DNA of 64,000 bases from positions 1 through 64,000 of the forward strand of contig NZ_JACXJA010000052.1 of the NCBI RefSeq assembly GCF_014705615.1, in the 5' to 3' direction. The notes below the pieces were generated by a model that had not been told where the DNA came from, did not search any database, and was given only the letters and a program-made list of their open reading frames with translations. The position numbers and the translations under genes are program-made. This stretch comes from Paenibacillus oceani. Lineage in GTDB: Bacteria > Bacillota > Bacilli > Paenibacillales > NBRC-103111. Below are positions 37,301 to 46,118 of this stretch, one piece after another. Position 1 is the stretch's first letter, and every line of letters begins with the position of its first letter.

Positions 37301-40300
37301 GATTGTCGCCGGGCACCTCGTATTCGTTCGCCGTTGAACCGGGCGATACGTTCTACAACTGGAGCGCGGCGCGGATATCGGCGTCGGCTTCGACGCTTGC
37401 CCAGCCTGAGACGACGCCGCCGGAAACCGCAAGCGGCATCGCATTGCTGCCGGAACTCGGAGGTTTGGAGGTCCGCTGGACCGACTCGGCTTCTCTCGAT
37501 TATGTCGGGACCATCGTGAAGTGGCGGAAGAAAGGGGCGATCGGCTACAAAGAAACGGCTCGGACCGCGCCGAGCGTACAGACGGCGGCTATGCACGGAC
37601 TTACGAACGGAACCGAATACGAGGTCGTGCTCGTCAGCCTGGATGCGGACGGCAACCGTTCCGAAAGCGCCCCGGCCACAGCCCGTGTGACCCAAGGGCG
37701 GCAAATCACCCGCGTAAACGTCTCCGGCTCCGGGGAACAAAGCAACCAAACGAGCTTGCGTCCGGATGTGAGCGATGACGGAAGATACGTCGTATTTGAT
37801 TCGGATGCGGATAACTTGGCGGAACTGGACGGTAATGGAAAAACGGACGTATTCCTGTATGACCGGGTTACCGACACGATCGAGCTGATCAGTAAAACCG
37901 GAAACGGAGCTTCCGCCGACCAGATGAGCTTCGAACCGAAAATTAGCGGCGACGGACGGTATATCGTATTCACCTCGTATGCAGGGAACCTGATAACGGA
38001 CGACGCGGCCGGCCCGGGGGCGGATGTGTTTCTGTACGACCGGCATACCGGACGTATGGCCAAAATCAGCTATCCGGCCGAAGGCGGGGCGGGCAACGGC
38101 GACAGCTACAGGTCGGCTATAAGTGGCGACGGCTCAAGAATTGTCTTCCTTTCCTATGCCAAGCTGGTGCCGGACGCACCGGATCAACTGAATGTATACC
38201 TGTACGAGCGGGAGACGGACTCCGTGTCGCTGCTGCGGCTGGCAGACGGAACGATCGCGAACGACGACAGCGGTCCGCCCGTGATTAGCGGCAACGGTCA
38301 GTATATTGCTTTCGCTACGGAAGGAAGCAACATGGACCGGACCGATACGGACCGCTACCTGGACGTTTATTTATTCCATATTCCCGACAAAACGGTCAAG
38401 CGGATCTCGACGTTCCCGGGCGACCGGACGATTTCCTACGATCCGTCCATTAGCGAGGACGGACGTTACGTGGCGTTCAAGTACGAAGATCACAGCGATT
38501 ATAATCTGTTTCCGGTTATTTACATGTACGACCGGGACCGGGATGAGACAGTCGCGGTTAGCCGATCTGTCACCGGAGGACTGCCGGACGGAGATAGCGA
38601 ATCGCCTTCCATAAGCGGAGACGGTCGGTATGTCGTATATGCTTCGAGAGCGGCCAACCTGGCAGCAGCAGACTCCAACGGCTTATACGACGTATATGCG
38701 TTCGACCGGATTACCGGAGAGACGGCCCCGCTAAGCCTCACGTATGCCGGCGGATGGGCGGGCGGCAGCTCCAAAATGCCTGCGGTGAGCGGCGACGGAA
38801 CATACGTGGTGTTTGAATCGGAAGCTTCCGATCTGATCACCGGCGATACGAACGGTGTATCCGATCTGTTCCTCGCACCTATGCAGGCGCCGCCTCCCGA
38901 CGATACGGTTCCTCCGGTGTTCCCGGAGGGCGGCCGCGCCCTGGTGAAGGAAGCGGGAGCCGACTTTGTGACGCTGAGCTGGCAGGCGGCAAGCGACGAC
39001 CGTGCTGTTACGGGCTATCGCGTTTATTACGGCGGCGCAACTTACGTTTCTTTTCCCGGTCCTGCAAAGGAAGGAACCGTTTGGGGGCTTCTGCCCGGTA
39101 CCGAATATACATTTACGGTAAAAGCGGTGGATGGGGCAGGAAACGAAAGTACGAACGGATTAACGGTCGTTGCCGCGACAAAGAGCGGATCGGAGGTGCG
39201 GCTGAACGACGTCCGGGCCGCGGCCAAGCGGAACGCCCTCGGCTACGCAACTCTGAACGGAACGGTGCGGCTCGAAGCGGAGGGAAGTCCCGGAGGGAAC
39301 GCAGAAGCCCGTATCGACTATGTCAGAGCGGACGATACGGCCGATAGCTTGGTCATCCCGCTTACCGCTTCCGGTGCGGCAAGTCCGCTTTATGCGGGGG
39401 AATTCGCCATCCCGGAGGGCGTCAAGCTGATCCGCAGCGTGGAAGTAACTTTAACTGTAGCCGCCGCATCCGCCAAGCTGAGCAAGACGCTGGATATCCC
39501 CGTAGGCGGCAGCTTGAAGCTGCACATCCGCTCCGAGGACGGATCGAGGCTCCAAAATGCGGTGCTGACGCTGAGCGGCGGCGCGTTGCAGGGCGAACAG
39601 AAAGTAACGCTGACCGGCAACGGCTCCTACACGTTCGGCGGTCTCCCTTCAGGCGAAGGCTATGAGCTGAAGCTCCGCTCCTCGCTTGGCCGCGAGCTGC
39701 CTTTGAGGGAATCGGATCAAGGATATACGGTCCGTCAGGGGCTAACGGCGGAAGCGACCGTCCATCTCCGCGTGTTCCTCCAGGTCGTCTATGCCGGCGG
39801 CGGGATCGCCGACATCACGTGGTCGATTCCGGCGGACGAAACGGATTTGGCGGGCTTTGTGATCTATCGGAAGACAGGCGGCGCCGACCCGGCCGAAGTC
39901 GGCCGAGTAAACGATCCGTCGGTTACGAAGTTCACCGACACGGGACTGGCAAGCGGAGCTTCGTATTCGTATGAGGTGCACAAACGGACAACGTCGGGCA
40001 CGCAGACTCCTTTCTCCGACGAAGTGACATTTTTTACTCCGGAATTGTCGATCGCCGATCCGTTATGGAACGTGGATACGATCCGGGTAGGCAGCTCGAA
40101 ATATGCCGTAACGGGCAGCGGCCTCCAGGTCCGGTTCAAAGGCGAAGCGAACCGCAGCGCCAAGATGACGGTGGAGTACAAAACGTGGTTCGACGATGCT
40201 GGGCAACTGCTGGAAGAGCCGGCGCAGCAGACGAAAGAAATCGCGATGGAGCCGGACCCCGAAGCACCGAACGGGTACAAAGGGACATTTGTGCTGGATG

Positions 40301-43300
40301 ATGGGATCTCCGAGGTGCGACTCGTAAAACTGTCCGTCACGGACGCTTCCGGCCGGAGCGCGGAAAGAGAGGTGACTGGACTGTATTATCCGGTTGCCGG
40401 CAAACTGAAAGTGAACGTACATCCGATACCGGAAGATTTCGGGAAATACGACGGCAATATAACCGTCCGGGGGAAATCGTACGCAACGTGGAGCGAGATC
40501 GGGACGGGCGGCGGGGAGATTGCGATTCCGCTTCCTTCCGGAACGGATTATTCGTTCGCGATTATGGGCAGCAACAGAACCGTTATTTGGAATAAGGCAA
40601 ACATCGGCATTCAAAACGGATTGCAGACGGAAGTTCAACTGGAGCCGCCGGCCAGAGTGCGCATCACGGTACTTGACGCCAAAGGCCAGCCGCTTCCGAA
40701 CGTGAAATACGTCCTTCGCGGAAATCGCGGGTCGGTCGACCAAGGGACGACGGGACCGGACGGTATCATCGTCTCTCAAAAAGCGTTGTTCGTCGGGGAA
40801 ACGGTCATGGTAACGACGGACATGAGCGATCAGCCGGCCTATAAGCCCTTCACTGCTTCCTTCGTGCTGGACCGGGAGCATTATGAGCAGTCGGTCTCAC
40901 CAGTGGCGAAGCCTAGCGGTACGTTGTTCGGCAGCGCATTGGACCCGACTGGCAAGCCGACCCCGGACGCCGCCGTACACATCTACAATGTATCGTTCCG
41001 CAGCGTCGCAGCGGTTGACGAGAACGGCATGTACAGCATGGAAGTGCCGGCAGGCTCCGTCACCGTGGAGGCGGTAAGCAAATCGAATGCGCTGGTGCGT
41101 TCGAAGCCGGCCCGTATGGACGTAACGGAAGGCGAGCGGGTTCAGAGAGACCCGAAGCTGCTGAACATGGATGCGAGGGTTAACATCAATTTGTATACCA
41201 AATTGCCCGGCGGCAATTGGCAAGGTCCGCTCGATCTCGATTGGAGAGTCGCGATCCATATGCACCTGACGTCCACGCATTCGGTGCTGGAGCACGGGAA
41301 CCCGGCGCGTATCCGGGCGCAGGAGGGCGATGTCGTCCAAATATGCGCCGACGGCCGGGAGGCCGGTCTGTCCAAGGGTTGTGCGGAGACGACGATCGAC
41401 GGGAACCGGAACGGCGCCGTTGATCTGTTTCTCGAAAGCGCCGGCTCGTCGGTTACCGGTTCGATCGTTTATCCGGAGGGCTCCGCTTCGGCAAGCTACC
41501 GGGGGGATTTGTACCGGCTGAGCGAGCAGGGACGGTTGAATTTGCAGCGAATCGTTTGGCTGAACAGCGGACCTTTTAGACTGGACATTGCCGAGGAAGG
41601 ACATTACATGCTGTATGTCAGCGACAAACCGTCTAGTCCAACGGCTGCTCAAACCGTAAGCTTCCGGCTCGGGGCGGGCGAATTGAAGCCGCTCGGCGAC
41701 ATTCGGCTGAGCAACAGCGGGAAGTTCAAAGGCAGAAGCGGAACGAGTCTCCAGCTTTTGTCCGGACCGGCCACGCTTGGCAGTGCAACTGCTATCCGAA
41801 TCAGCTACGCCAATACGGGAGAACCCCGGGGACAGGCGGAGCAAGCGAAGCTTACGATCGGGCTGCCGGAAGGCACCGCGATCGTACCAGGCAGCGTCAC
41901 GGTGGGGGGACAACCGAGCGAAGCGCGGGTGCAGGGACAAACTGCGGAGATTCCGGTGGGAACTGTCGCGGCAGGCGCTTCGGGAGTCGTGTTGTTCCAG
42001 CTGTCGATCGACCAGGTGGACTCGAATCAGGAGAAGGTTTTGTCCGCTTCGCTGCACTATGCGTACGGCGCTGAGGAACGCGAAGAGTTTCTTGGAGCGC
42101 GCCAGATAGATACGGTGCCGATCACGCTTGCGGCGCCGGAGACGGTTACCGGTTACTCGATGAAAGTGAACGGGAAGGCGCCTGCGGGTGAACAGGTGAC
42201 CGTATATGACGGAAATGTGCCGCTTGGTCAGGCGGTAAGCTCGCCGGCCGGCTATTGGTATCTGTCCGTACAGTTGCCCGAATCCCGCGAGCCCGAACAC
42301 CGGCTGCGGGCGGAGACGGTCGTCGGGGGACGGCACGTAACGAGCGCGACGGCTCTCGTGAACGTCGATCCTGAAGCGGCGCTGCTGGAGGAAATGTCGA
42401 TGATGCAGGCGGATGGACGCAGGATGACGTTCCGCCCGTCCGAAGGGCAGGCTATATTCCCCTACGTCGTCGTGCCGGGTAAGCCGTTCCTGTTCGAGAT
42501 GAGCTTCAGCCAGCCGGAACGCATTAGCGACGTAACGGTGCAGATGGGCAACAACATCGCTAATGCTCAAAAGGTGGATGACTTATTCAAGGCGACCATT
42601 CCGACAACAGACGATATCGGTCCGGTATGGGTGTCCTACCGGGTCAAGCCGAGGTGGGTTCCGGATACGGCGGGCGGCATGCCGACAGAGGAGCAGTTCC
42701 GCAGCCGGCTGCCGTCCCGTATGCAAAATTATACGATCGAGCAAATCACGATTCCCGACGCGGACTTGAATGCCGTACTTAACGGGACGGCGGACTCGGC
42801 CAAGTCGGCGGTGATCGACGCCAAAGTGCCCGGCGATATGAATGCGCAGGCGCAGATTACGGTTCAGCGGATGCCGGATTACGAGCCGACGCCGGACGAA
42901 TACAGGCAGGCGGAGTATACCGGGCTTCCCGTCTACGGCACGTCGGTCAGCTACAAGAAAAAGGGCAATTCGCTCGTCATCGATTTCAGCATCAACATTC
43001 CGGCGGAAGCAATCAGGGAAGCGGGAAGTCTGGCCGCAGGTTTGCAGCGGCTCGGCCAAAAGGCGGCCGGGACGACGGGCAAAGCTGGCCAGGGCGAAGT
43101 CCGCATCATGTCCGGCGGCAAAAAAGAAATGATCAAGCTCGCGCTTCAACTGACGCTTGACGCTCTGACCGATCACGTACCGGATGTTATGGCGCTGATC
43201 GACAAACTGAAAAGCTTAAAGGATCTCGCAGGCGCCTCGAAACTGTTCGAAAAAGCCGAGAAGCTGCTGATCCGTGCGCAAAATTTGTGCGATCCGAGAG

Positions 43301-45840
43301 CTAGCGAGTATTACACGAGATGGGCCGAGGAAATCGGCACGACGATTATGATCCATGAAGGGATCAAGTGGACGCTTCAGGCGGCCGGTCTCGTTCTGGG
43401 GCCCGAGACGCTCGGGCTCAGTACGGCTCTTGGGTTCTGGCTGAGCGGGCTGTTAGCGGAAAACGTGCTCGACTCGCTCGTCGAAGACGAACAAGGCAAG
43501 CTGGAGAAGGCGCTGGATCAATTTAAGTGCAAGCTGAAGCCTTATCCGGAGAAAAAACCGCAAGCCGATCCGAAATTTATATGGGACCCGAGCGGTTATG
43601 TGTACGAAGGGCTGCCGGACAATCGCGTTCCGGATGTGAAGGCCACGGTGCTGGAGCAAGATCCGGCCAGCGGATTATGGAACGTCTGGGATGCGGCCTG
43701 GTACGGTCAGGCCAACCCACAGTATACAAACGGGGAAGGGCGATACGGCTGGGACGTGCCGAAGGGCAGATGGCAGGTCATGTATGAGAAGGAAGGGTAT
43801 GAGACGGCCTACAGCCATGAGATGGAGGTGCCGCCGCCGCATTTCGACGTGAATGTTCCGATCGTATCGTATCAGCCGCCGGAAGTCACTTTCGTTACGG
43901 CTCAGCCGGGAGGCGGCTCGGTGGACGTCTACTTCTCGAAGCCGGTTAACGCGGACGATCTGGCGCCGGAGCTGATCCGCTTAGACGGACGGGAAAGCAC
44001 GGTCTCCGGAAGCGTGTATGGAATCGGTCCGGTGACGGTTGGCGGCCGGACGATTGCGAGCGGTATCCGGTTCCAGCCTGCGGCTCCGCTGACGGTCGGC
44101 GAGACGTATGAAGTAACGGTCAGCCGTTCGGTTACAAGCTATGCGGACATTCCGCTTCAAGCCGACGTCCGCCGTACGATTACGGTGCAGGGGCAGGATC
44201 TTGCTCCTCCTTCCGAGGTAGTCGAGGTCAGAGAAGGGATGACGTCCGATTCGATTACGCTGATCTGGAACGACCCGGCAGACCCGGATTTCGATAAAGT
44301 GCGCGTATACTGGAAAAAATCGTCCGATCCGTCCTATGGTGCTCCGCTTGATGTGAGCAAAGGGATGAAATGGGTGTCGGTGAGCGGACTGGAGCAGGGC
44401 GACTATTCGTTCCGGCTGGCAACCGCCGATACGAACGGCAACGAATCGGCCGGAGTCGTGCTGATGCGTACGATCGGCGAGCGCGAACGGGACGATTACT
44501 CTCCGCCGCTGCCGATCCTCGATCTGAGGGTGACCGCAGCGGAAGCGGACCGGCTCCAGGTCGCTTGGACCGATCCGGTAGCGACGGATCTGGCGAAGCT
44601 GATCCTGAGCTGGAAGCCGGCCGGAAGCTTCGCTCTGGCGAAGACGGCCGCTGTCGATCCGGGAGTCGGGACGTATACGATCTCGGGACTGGAGCCGAAT
44701 ACCGAATATGAGGTTGCGATCCAGGCTGCCGACCGGAGCGGTAACCAGTCGATAGGAAGTCAGCTCTCTGCCGCGACGAAGGCGGCGAACGGCAAACCGC
44801 TGCCGGGTCCAGGCGGCGGAGGCGGATATGCGCCGGTTCCTCCGAAAATACCGGGAGCAGGCTCGGAATGGATCATGGAGCAAAAAGGCGGAACATACAC
44901 CGCATATGACGGCAAAGTGAAGGTAGTCGTGCAGGAAGGGGCTGTCCCTGCGGGCAGCAAGCTGACGGTCGTGCAAAGCGAAAGCCCGGCGGCGCAGCCG
45001 GGATCGGGATATTCGTTAGCATCCCCAGTTTACGAGCTGAATCTCGGGACGATCCGACCGAAGCAGCCGCTAACGCTGCTGATCGAATACGACCCTGCAC
45101 TGTTAAACGGATTGGATGCAGCCCGTCTTGGATTGTATAAGCGGGACACGATGGCTGCGGCCGGATGGGGATATGTCGGGGGAATTGTACAGGAGAAGGA
45201 GCATCGGGTCCGCACGGACGTGACGGAATCCGCCCAGTACGCCGTACTTCTGTATGAACGCAGCTTTAGCGATTTGGCGGGGCACTGGAGCCGGCCGGAC
45301 GTCGATGTTCTCGTCAGCCGACATATCGTGAACGGGGTATCGGAGAACCGGTTCGAGCCGGACCGGGCGATCACCCGCGCGGAAATGACGAAGATGCTCG
45401 TCGAGACGCTGATTGGTGCCGGTTTACAAAAACTGGATGCTCCGGAAGCACCGACTTTCCGGGACGTTTCGAAGGAAGCGTGGTATTACGCGTACGTCGA
45501 AACGGCATCCCGCGCCGGGATTGCGCAAGGCGCAGACGGCATGTTCCGTCCGGGCGATCCTGTGACTCGCGAAGAAATGTCGCTGTTCGTCGGCCGGGCC
45601 GTAAATCTGCTTAGCCGCGACGCTTCGGAGCAGCCTGACGGCGACACGTTGCTGGACCGGTTCGAAGACGCCGGCCGGATCTCGGAATGGGCGAAGAGCG
45701 GTATGGCCCGCGCCGTCAGTCTCGGTTTCATCCAGGGGATGACGGACCGGACGATCGAACCTCAGGCAGAAGCGTCCCGCGCACAGGCGGCTGTTCTGCT
45801 GCTGCGTTTGCTGGCCCGTTACGGATATATAAGCGAGTAG
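34381..45840 (+). CDS. Giant SLH-anchored surface protein with a degenerate subtilase domain
   Basis: 3819-residue exported protein. TTG start seven bases after GGGAGGG. Signal peptide ~1-35. A subtilisin-like domain (~105-400) keeps Asp148 (VIDNG) but has Arg195 where the catalytic His belongs (RGTHAAG), Asp292 for the oxyanion Asn and Ala358 for the Ser (GSASAAAYVA), so it should be inactive. FN3 (~414-502); seven PD40 repeats (~503-910); two FN3 (~914-1105); seven more PD40 repeats (~1107-1502); FN3; other beta-modules including a carboxypeptidase-regulatory-like module and a DUF11-like domain (~2460-2560); a helical stretch (~2860-3055); two FN3 (~3277-3467); a Gly/Pro linker; a ZU5-like domain; three SLH modules (3629-3819) for binding secondary cell wall polymer. 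Presumably an adhesin or scaffold. Confidence 0.85.
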   Translation: MSLRRGKRDWWRRTVHACLVVIILMSTLSPVLQASSSDVDGLTAAEAKELLEKLLSGGGLNSSGEGADNAGEIRTIQAATLERPPGAPGGPSGFGVTGAVYGPAFLLPNDPLLPQQWAFGAIEAEAAWNTVTRAAYGAMPPVVVAVIDNGFDTAHPDLDGKLLPLIDCSGDGEIPCVDTAPGVRAVNKLTDGEERGTHAAGIIAATANNGIGITGAAGTMPVSILPVQAADSAFNVAAAVSRAMEWRGASGERVSVIYIGPGFREYDPPAYLSGVIAEAYAQQIVIVAGGGDDGTPVRNGDTDAYYPAALPQVISAGALSRLSVPLAGSNPGTTVMAPGEEILSALPSGQYGTKTGSASAAAYVAAAAALVRAVQPELTAGEVRQAITAGASGTSWSMNRTLLSVLLDPGDRTAPVWPAGSVIHAPAVGHNAVRLEWTPAGGETGLIRYVLYRDGAPLPGGSESPVNIRGLTPGTSYVFKVEAADWSGNRTTDGPYMTIQTKPPIVTEKISVNGLGEPGNGDSRYSSVSEDGRWVVFGSEAANLVAGDTNGKEDIFLSDRMNRMTKRISMSQGGLEANGSSHAPVMSMDGRFVLFSSFATNLLAAPESGSTEDLYLYDGETGGLEKVAEDVSSGYVYVYERPYAMSENGRYVAFASYGTNGVEDDFNNNWDVFVKDRWSGQTTRITDRMYGSFKYPHTTRISMTPDGRYIAFTSDEHDLVPGDTNGRSDVFVYDRKTGLTERVSLSSSGEEGNSASESGSISADGRYVVFTSYANNFIPGDDSYNMDLFVRDRIAKTTEFVNVTLSAEPGFGSNESPSISANGRWIVFYSNDELHPGAYNRNVYLHDRETLQTELMSASPAGEPGNADSIRGAVSWNGKYAVFDSAASNLADEPEGESSYGHIYFRELPVYANSDRTPPVWGEGAALAAAQTGGTYAALRWTPALDEASPAIYKVYCDGVLLDIVPEPAYLVTGLSPGTSYSFAVEPGDTFYNWSAARISASASTLAQPETTPPETASGIALLPELGGLEVRWTDSASLDYVGTIVKWRKKGAIGYKETARTAPSVQTAAMHGLTNGTEYEVVLVSLDADGNRSESAPATARVTQGRQITRVNVSGSGEQSNQTSLRPDVSDDGRYVVFDSDADNLAELDGNGKTDVFLYDRVTDTIELISKTGNGASADQMSFEPKISGDGRYIVFTSYAGNLITDDAAGPGADVFLYDRHTGRMAKISYPAEGGAGNGDSYRSAISGDGSRIVFLSYAKLVPDAPDQLNVYLYERETDSVSLLRLADGTIANDDSGPPVISGNGQYIAFATEGSNMDRTDTDRYLDVYLFHIPDKTVKRISTFPGDRTISYDPSISEDGRYVAFKYEDHSDYNLFPVIYMYDRDRDETVAVSRSVTGGLPDGDSESPSISGDGRYVVYASRAANLAAADSNGLYDVYAFDRITGETAPLSLTYAGGWAGGSSKMPAVSGDGTYVVFESEASDLITGDTNGVSDLFLAPMQAPPPDDTVPPVFPEGGRALVKEAGADFVTLSWQAASDDRAVTGYRVYYGGATYVSFPGPAKEGTVWGLLPGTEYTFTVKAVDGAGNESTNGLTVVAATKSGSEVRLNDVRAAAKRNALGYATLNGTVRLEAEGSPGGNAEARIDYVRADDTADSLVIPLTASGAASPLYAGEFAIPEGVKLIRSVEVTLTVAAASAKLSKTLDIPVGGSLKLHIRSEDGSRLQNAVLTLSGGALQGEQKVTLTGNGSYTFGGLPSGEGYELKLRSSLGRELPLRESDQGYTVRQGLTAEATVHLRVFLQVVYAGGGIADITWSIPADETDLAGFVIYRKTGGADPAEVGRVNDPSVTKFTDTGLASGASYSYEVHKRTTSGTQTPFSDEVTFFTPELSIADPLWNVDTIRVGSSKYAVTGSGLQVRFKGEANRSAKMTVEYKTWFDDAGQLLEEPAQQTKEIAMEPDPEAPNGYKGTFVLDDGISEVRLVKLSVTDASGRSAEREVTGLYYPVAGKLKVNVHPIPEDFGKYDGNITVRGKSYATWSEIGTGGGEIAIPLPSGTDYSFAIMGSNRTVIWNKANIGIQNGLQTEVQLEPPARVRITVLDAKGQPLPNVKYVLRGNRGSVDQGTTGPDGIIVSQKALFVGETVMVTTDMSDQPAYKPFTASFVLDREHYEQSVSPVAKPSGTLFGSALDPTGKPTPDAAVHIYNVSFRSVAAVDENGMYSMEVPAGSVTVEAVSKSNALVRSKPARMDVTEGERVQRDPKLLNMDARVNINLYTKLPGGNWQGPLDLDWRVAIHMHLTSTHSVLEHGNPARIRAQEGDVVQICADGREAGLSKGCAETTIDGNRNGAVDLFLESAGSSVTGSIVYPEGSASASYRGDLYRLSEQGRLNLQRIVWLNSGPFRLDIAEEGHYMLYVSDKPSSPTAAQTVSFRLGAGELKPLGDIRLSNSGKFKGRSGTSLQLLSGPATLGSATAIRISYANTGEPRGQAEQAKLTIGLPEGTAIVPGSVTVGGQPSEARVQGQTAEIPVGTVAAGASGVVLFQLSIDQVDSNQEKVLSASLHYAYGAEEREEFLGARQIDTVPITLAAPETVTGYSMKVNGKAPAGEQVTVYDGNVPLGQAVSSPAGYWYLSVQLPESREPEHRLRAETVVGGRHVTSATALVNVDPEAALLEEMSMMQADGRRMTFRPSEGQAIFPYVVVPGKPFLFEMSFSQPERISDVTVQMGNNIANAQKVDDLFKATIPTTDDIGPVWVSYRVKPRWVPDTAGGMPTEEQFRSRLPSRMQNYTIEQITIPDADLNAVLNGTADSAKSAVIDAKVPGDMNAQAQITVQRMPDYEPTPDEYRQAEYTGLPVYGTSVSYKKKGNSLVIDFSINIPAEAIREAGSLAAGLQRLGQKAAGTTGKAGQGEVRIMSGGKKEMIKLALQLTLDALTDHVPDVMALIDKLKSLKDLAGASKLFEKAEKLLIRAQNLCDPRASEYYTRWAEEIGTTIMIHEGIKWTLQAAGLVLGPETLGLSTALGFWLSGLLAENVLDSLVEDEQGKLEKALDQFKCKLKPYPEKKPQADPKFIWDPSGYVYEGLPDNRVPDVKATVLEQDPASGLWNVWDAAWYGQANPQYTNGEGRYGWDVPKGRWQVMYEKEGYETAYSHEMEVPPPHFDVNVPIVSYQPPEVTFVTAQPGGGSVDVYFSKPVNADDLAPELIRLDGRESTVSGSVYGIGPVTVGGRTIASGIRFQPAAPLTVGETYEVTVSRSVTSYADIPLQADVRRTITVQGQDLAPPSEVVEVREGMTSDSITLIWNDPADPDFDKVRVYWKKSSDPSYGAPLDVSKGMKWVSVSGLEQGDYSFRLATADTNGNESAGVVLMRTIGERERDDYSPPLPILDLRVTAAEADRLQVAWTDPVATDLAKLILSWKPAGSFALAKTAAVDPGVGTYTISGLEPNTEYEVAIQAADRSGNQSIGSQLSAATKAANGKPLPGPGGGGGYAPVPPKIPGAGSEWIMEQKGGTYTAYDGKVKVVVQEGAVPAGSKLTVVQSESPAAQPGSGYSLASPVYELNLGTIRPKQPLTLLIEYDPALLNGLDAARLGLYKRDTMAAAGWGYVGGIVQEKEHRVRTDVTESAQYAVLLYERSFSDLAGHWSRPDVDVLVSRHIVNGVSENRFEPDRAITRAEMTKMLVETLIGAGLQKLDAPEAPTFRDVSKEAWYYAYVETASRAGIAQGADGMFRPGDPVTREEMSLFVGRAVNLLSRDASEQPDGDTLLDRFEDAGRISEWAKSGMARAVSLGFIQGMTDRTIEPQAEASRAQAAVLLLRLLARYGYISE

Positions 45841-45845
45841 GTCAG

Positions 45846-45870
45846 AAGCCGCCCGGTGAGGGCGGCTTTT
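45846..45870 (+). terminator. Terminator of the giant SLH gene
   Basis: AAGCCGCCC (45846-45854) and GGGCGGCTT (45860-45868) form a perfect 9-bp stem with a five-base loop. It starts six bases after the stop codon; the T tract is short. Confidence 0.8.
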
Positions 45871-45921
45871 GCCTTGCCCCCTTATCCGGAAGATCGGATA
45901 CGAACATTCCTTATAGAGATA

Positions 45922-46090
45922 GTTCAAAAAGTCCACTTTTGATCACGAAGCAGATACAGGAAGCCTGCTCGACATCGAATATGGAAATTCAGCCGGAACT
46001 TCCGGTGCTCACAAAAGCACCCACTACGCTCCGTCCTCATTTCCTAGCTTCATCCCATCTTCTCGGTGCTGAAAACCGGACTTTTTGAAC
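45922..46090. repeat. MITE-like repeat, copy 4
   Basis: 169 bp, with ends GTTCAAAAAG and CTTTTTGAAC as perfect 10-bp inverted repeats. It diverges from the other copies in the middle. The AGGGGGGG ribosome site of the next gene begins 10 bp beyond its right end, so this copy supplies much of that gene's upstream region. Confidence 0.85.
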
Positions 46091-46118
46091 TCGCACTTAT
46101 AGGGGGGGACGACAGCAA

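Noticed and set aside
40897-42570. Long reverse-strand open frame (about 557 codons) inside the giant SLH gene
   Set aside because: Arg/His-rich translation without motifs, opposite a continuous coding frame; a codon-bias shadow.
45922-46090. Insertion-sequence end with a transposase nearby
   Set aside because: The repeat has no coding capacity and no transposase gene or fragment is adjacent to any of the four copies.
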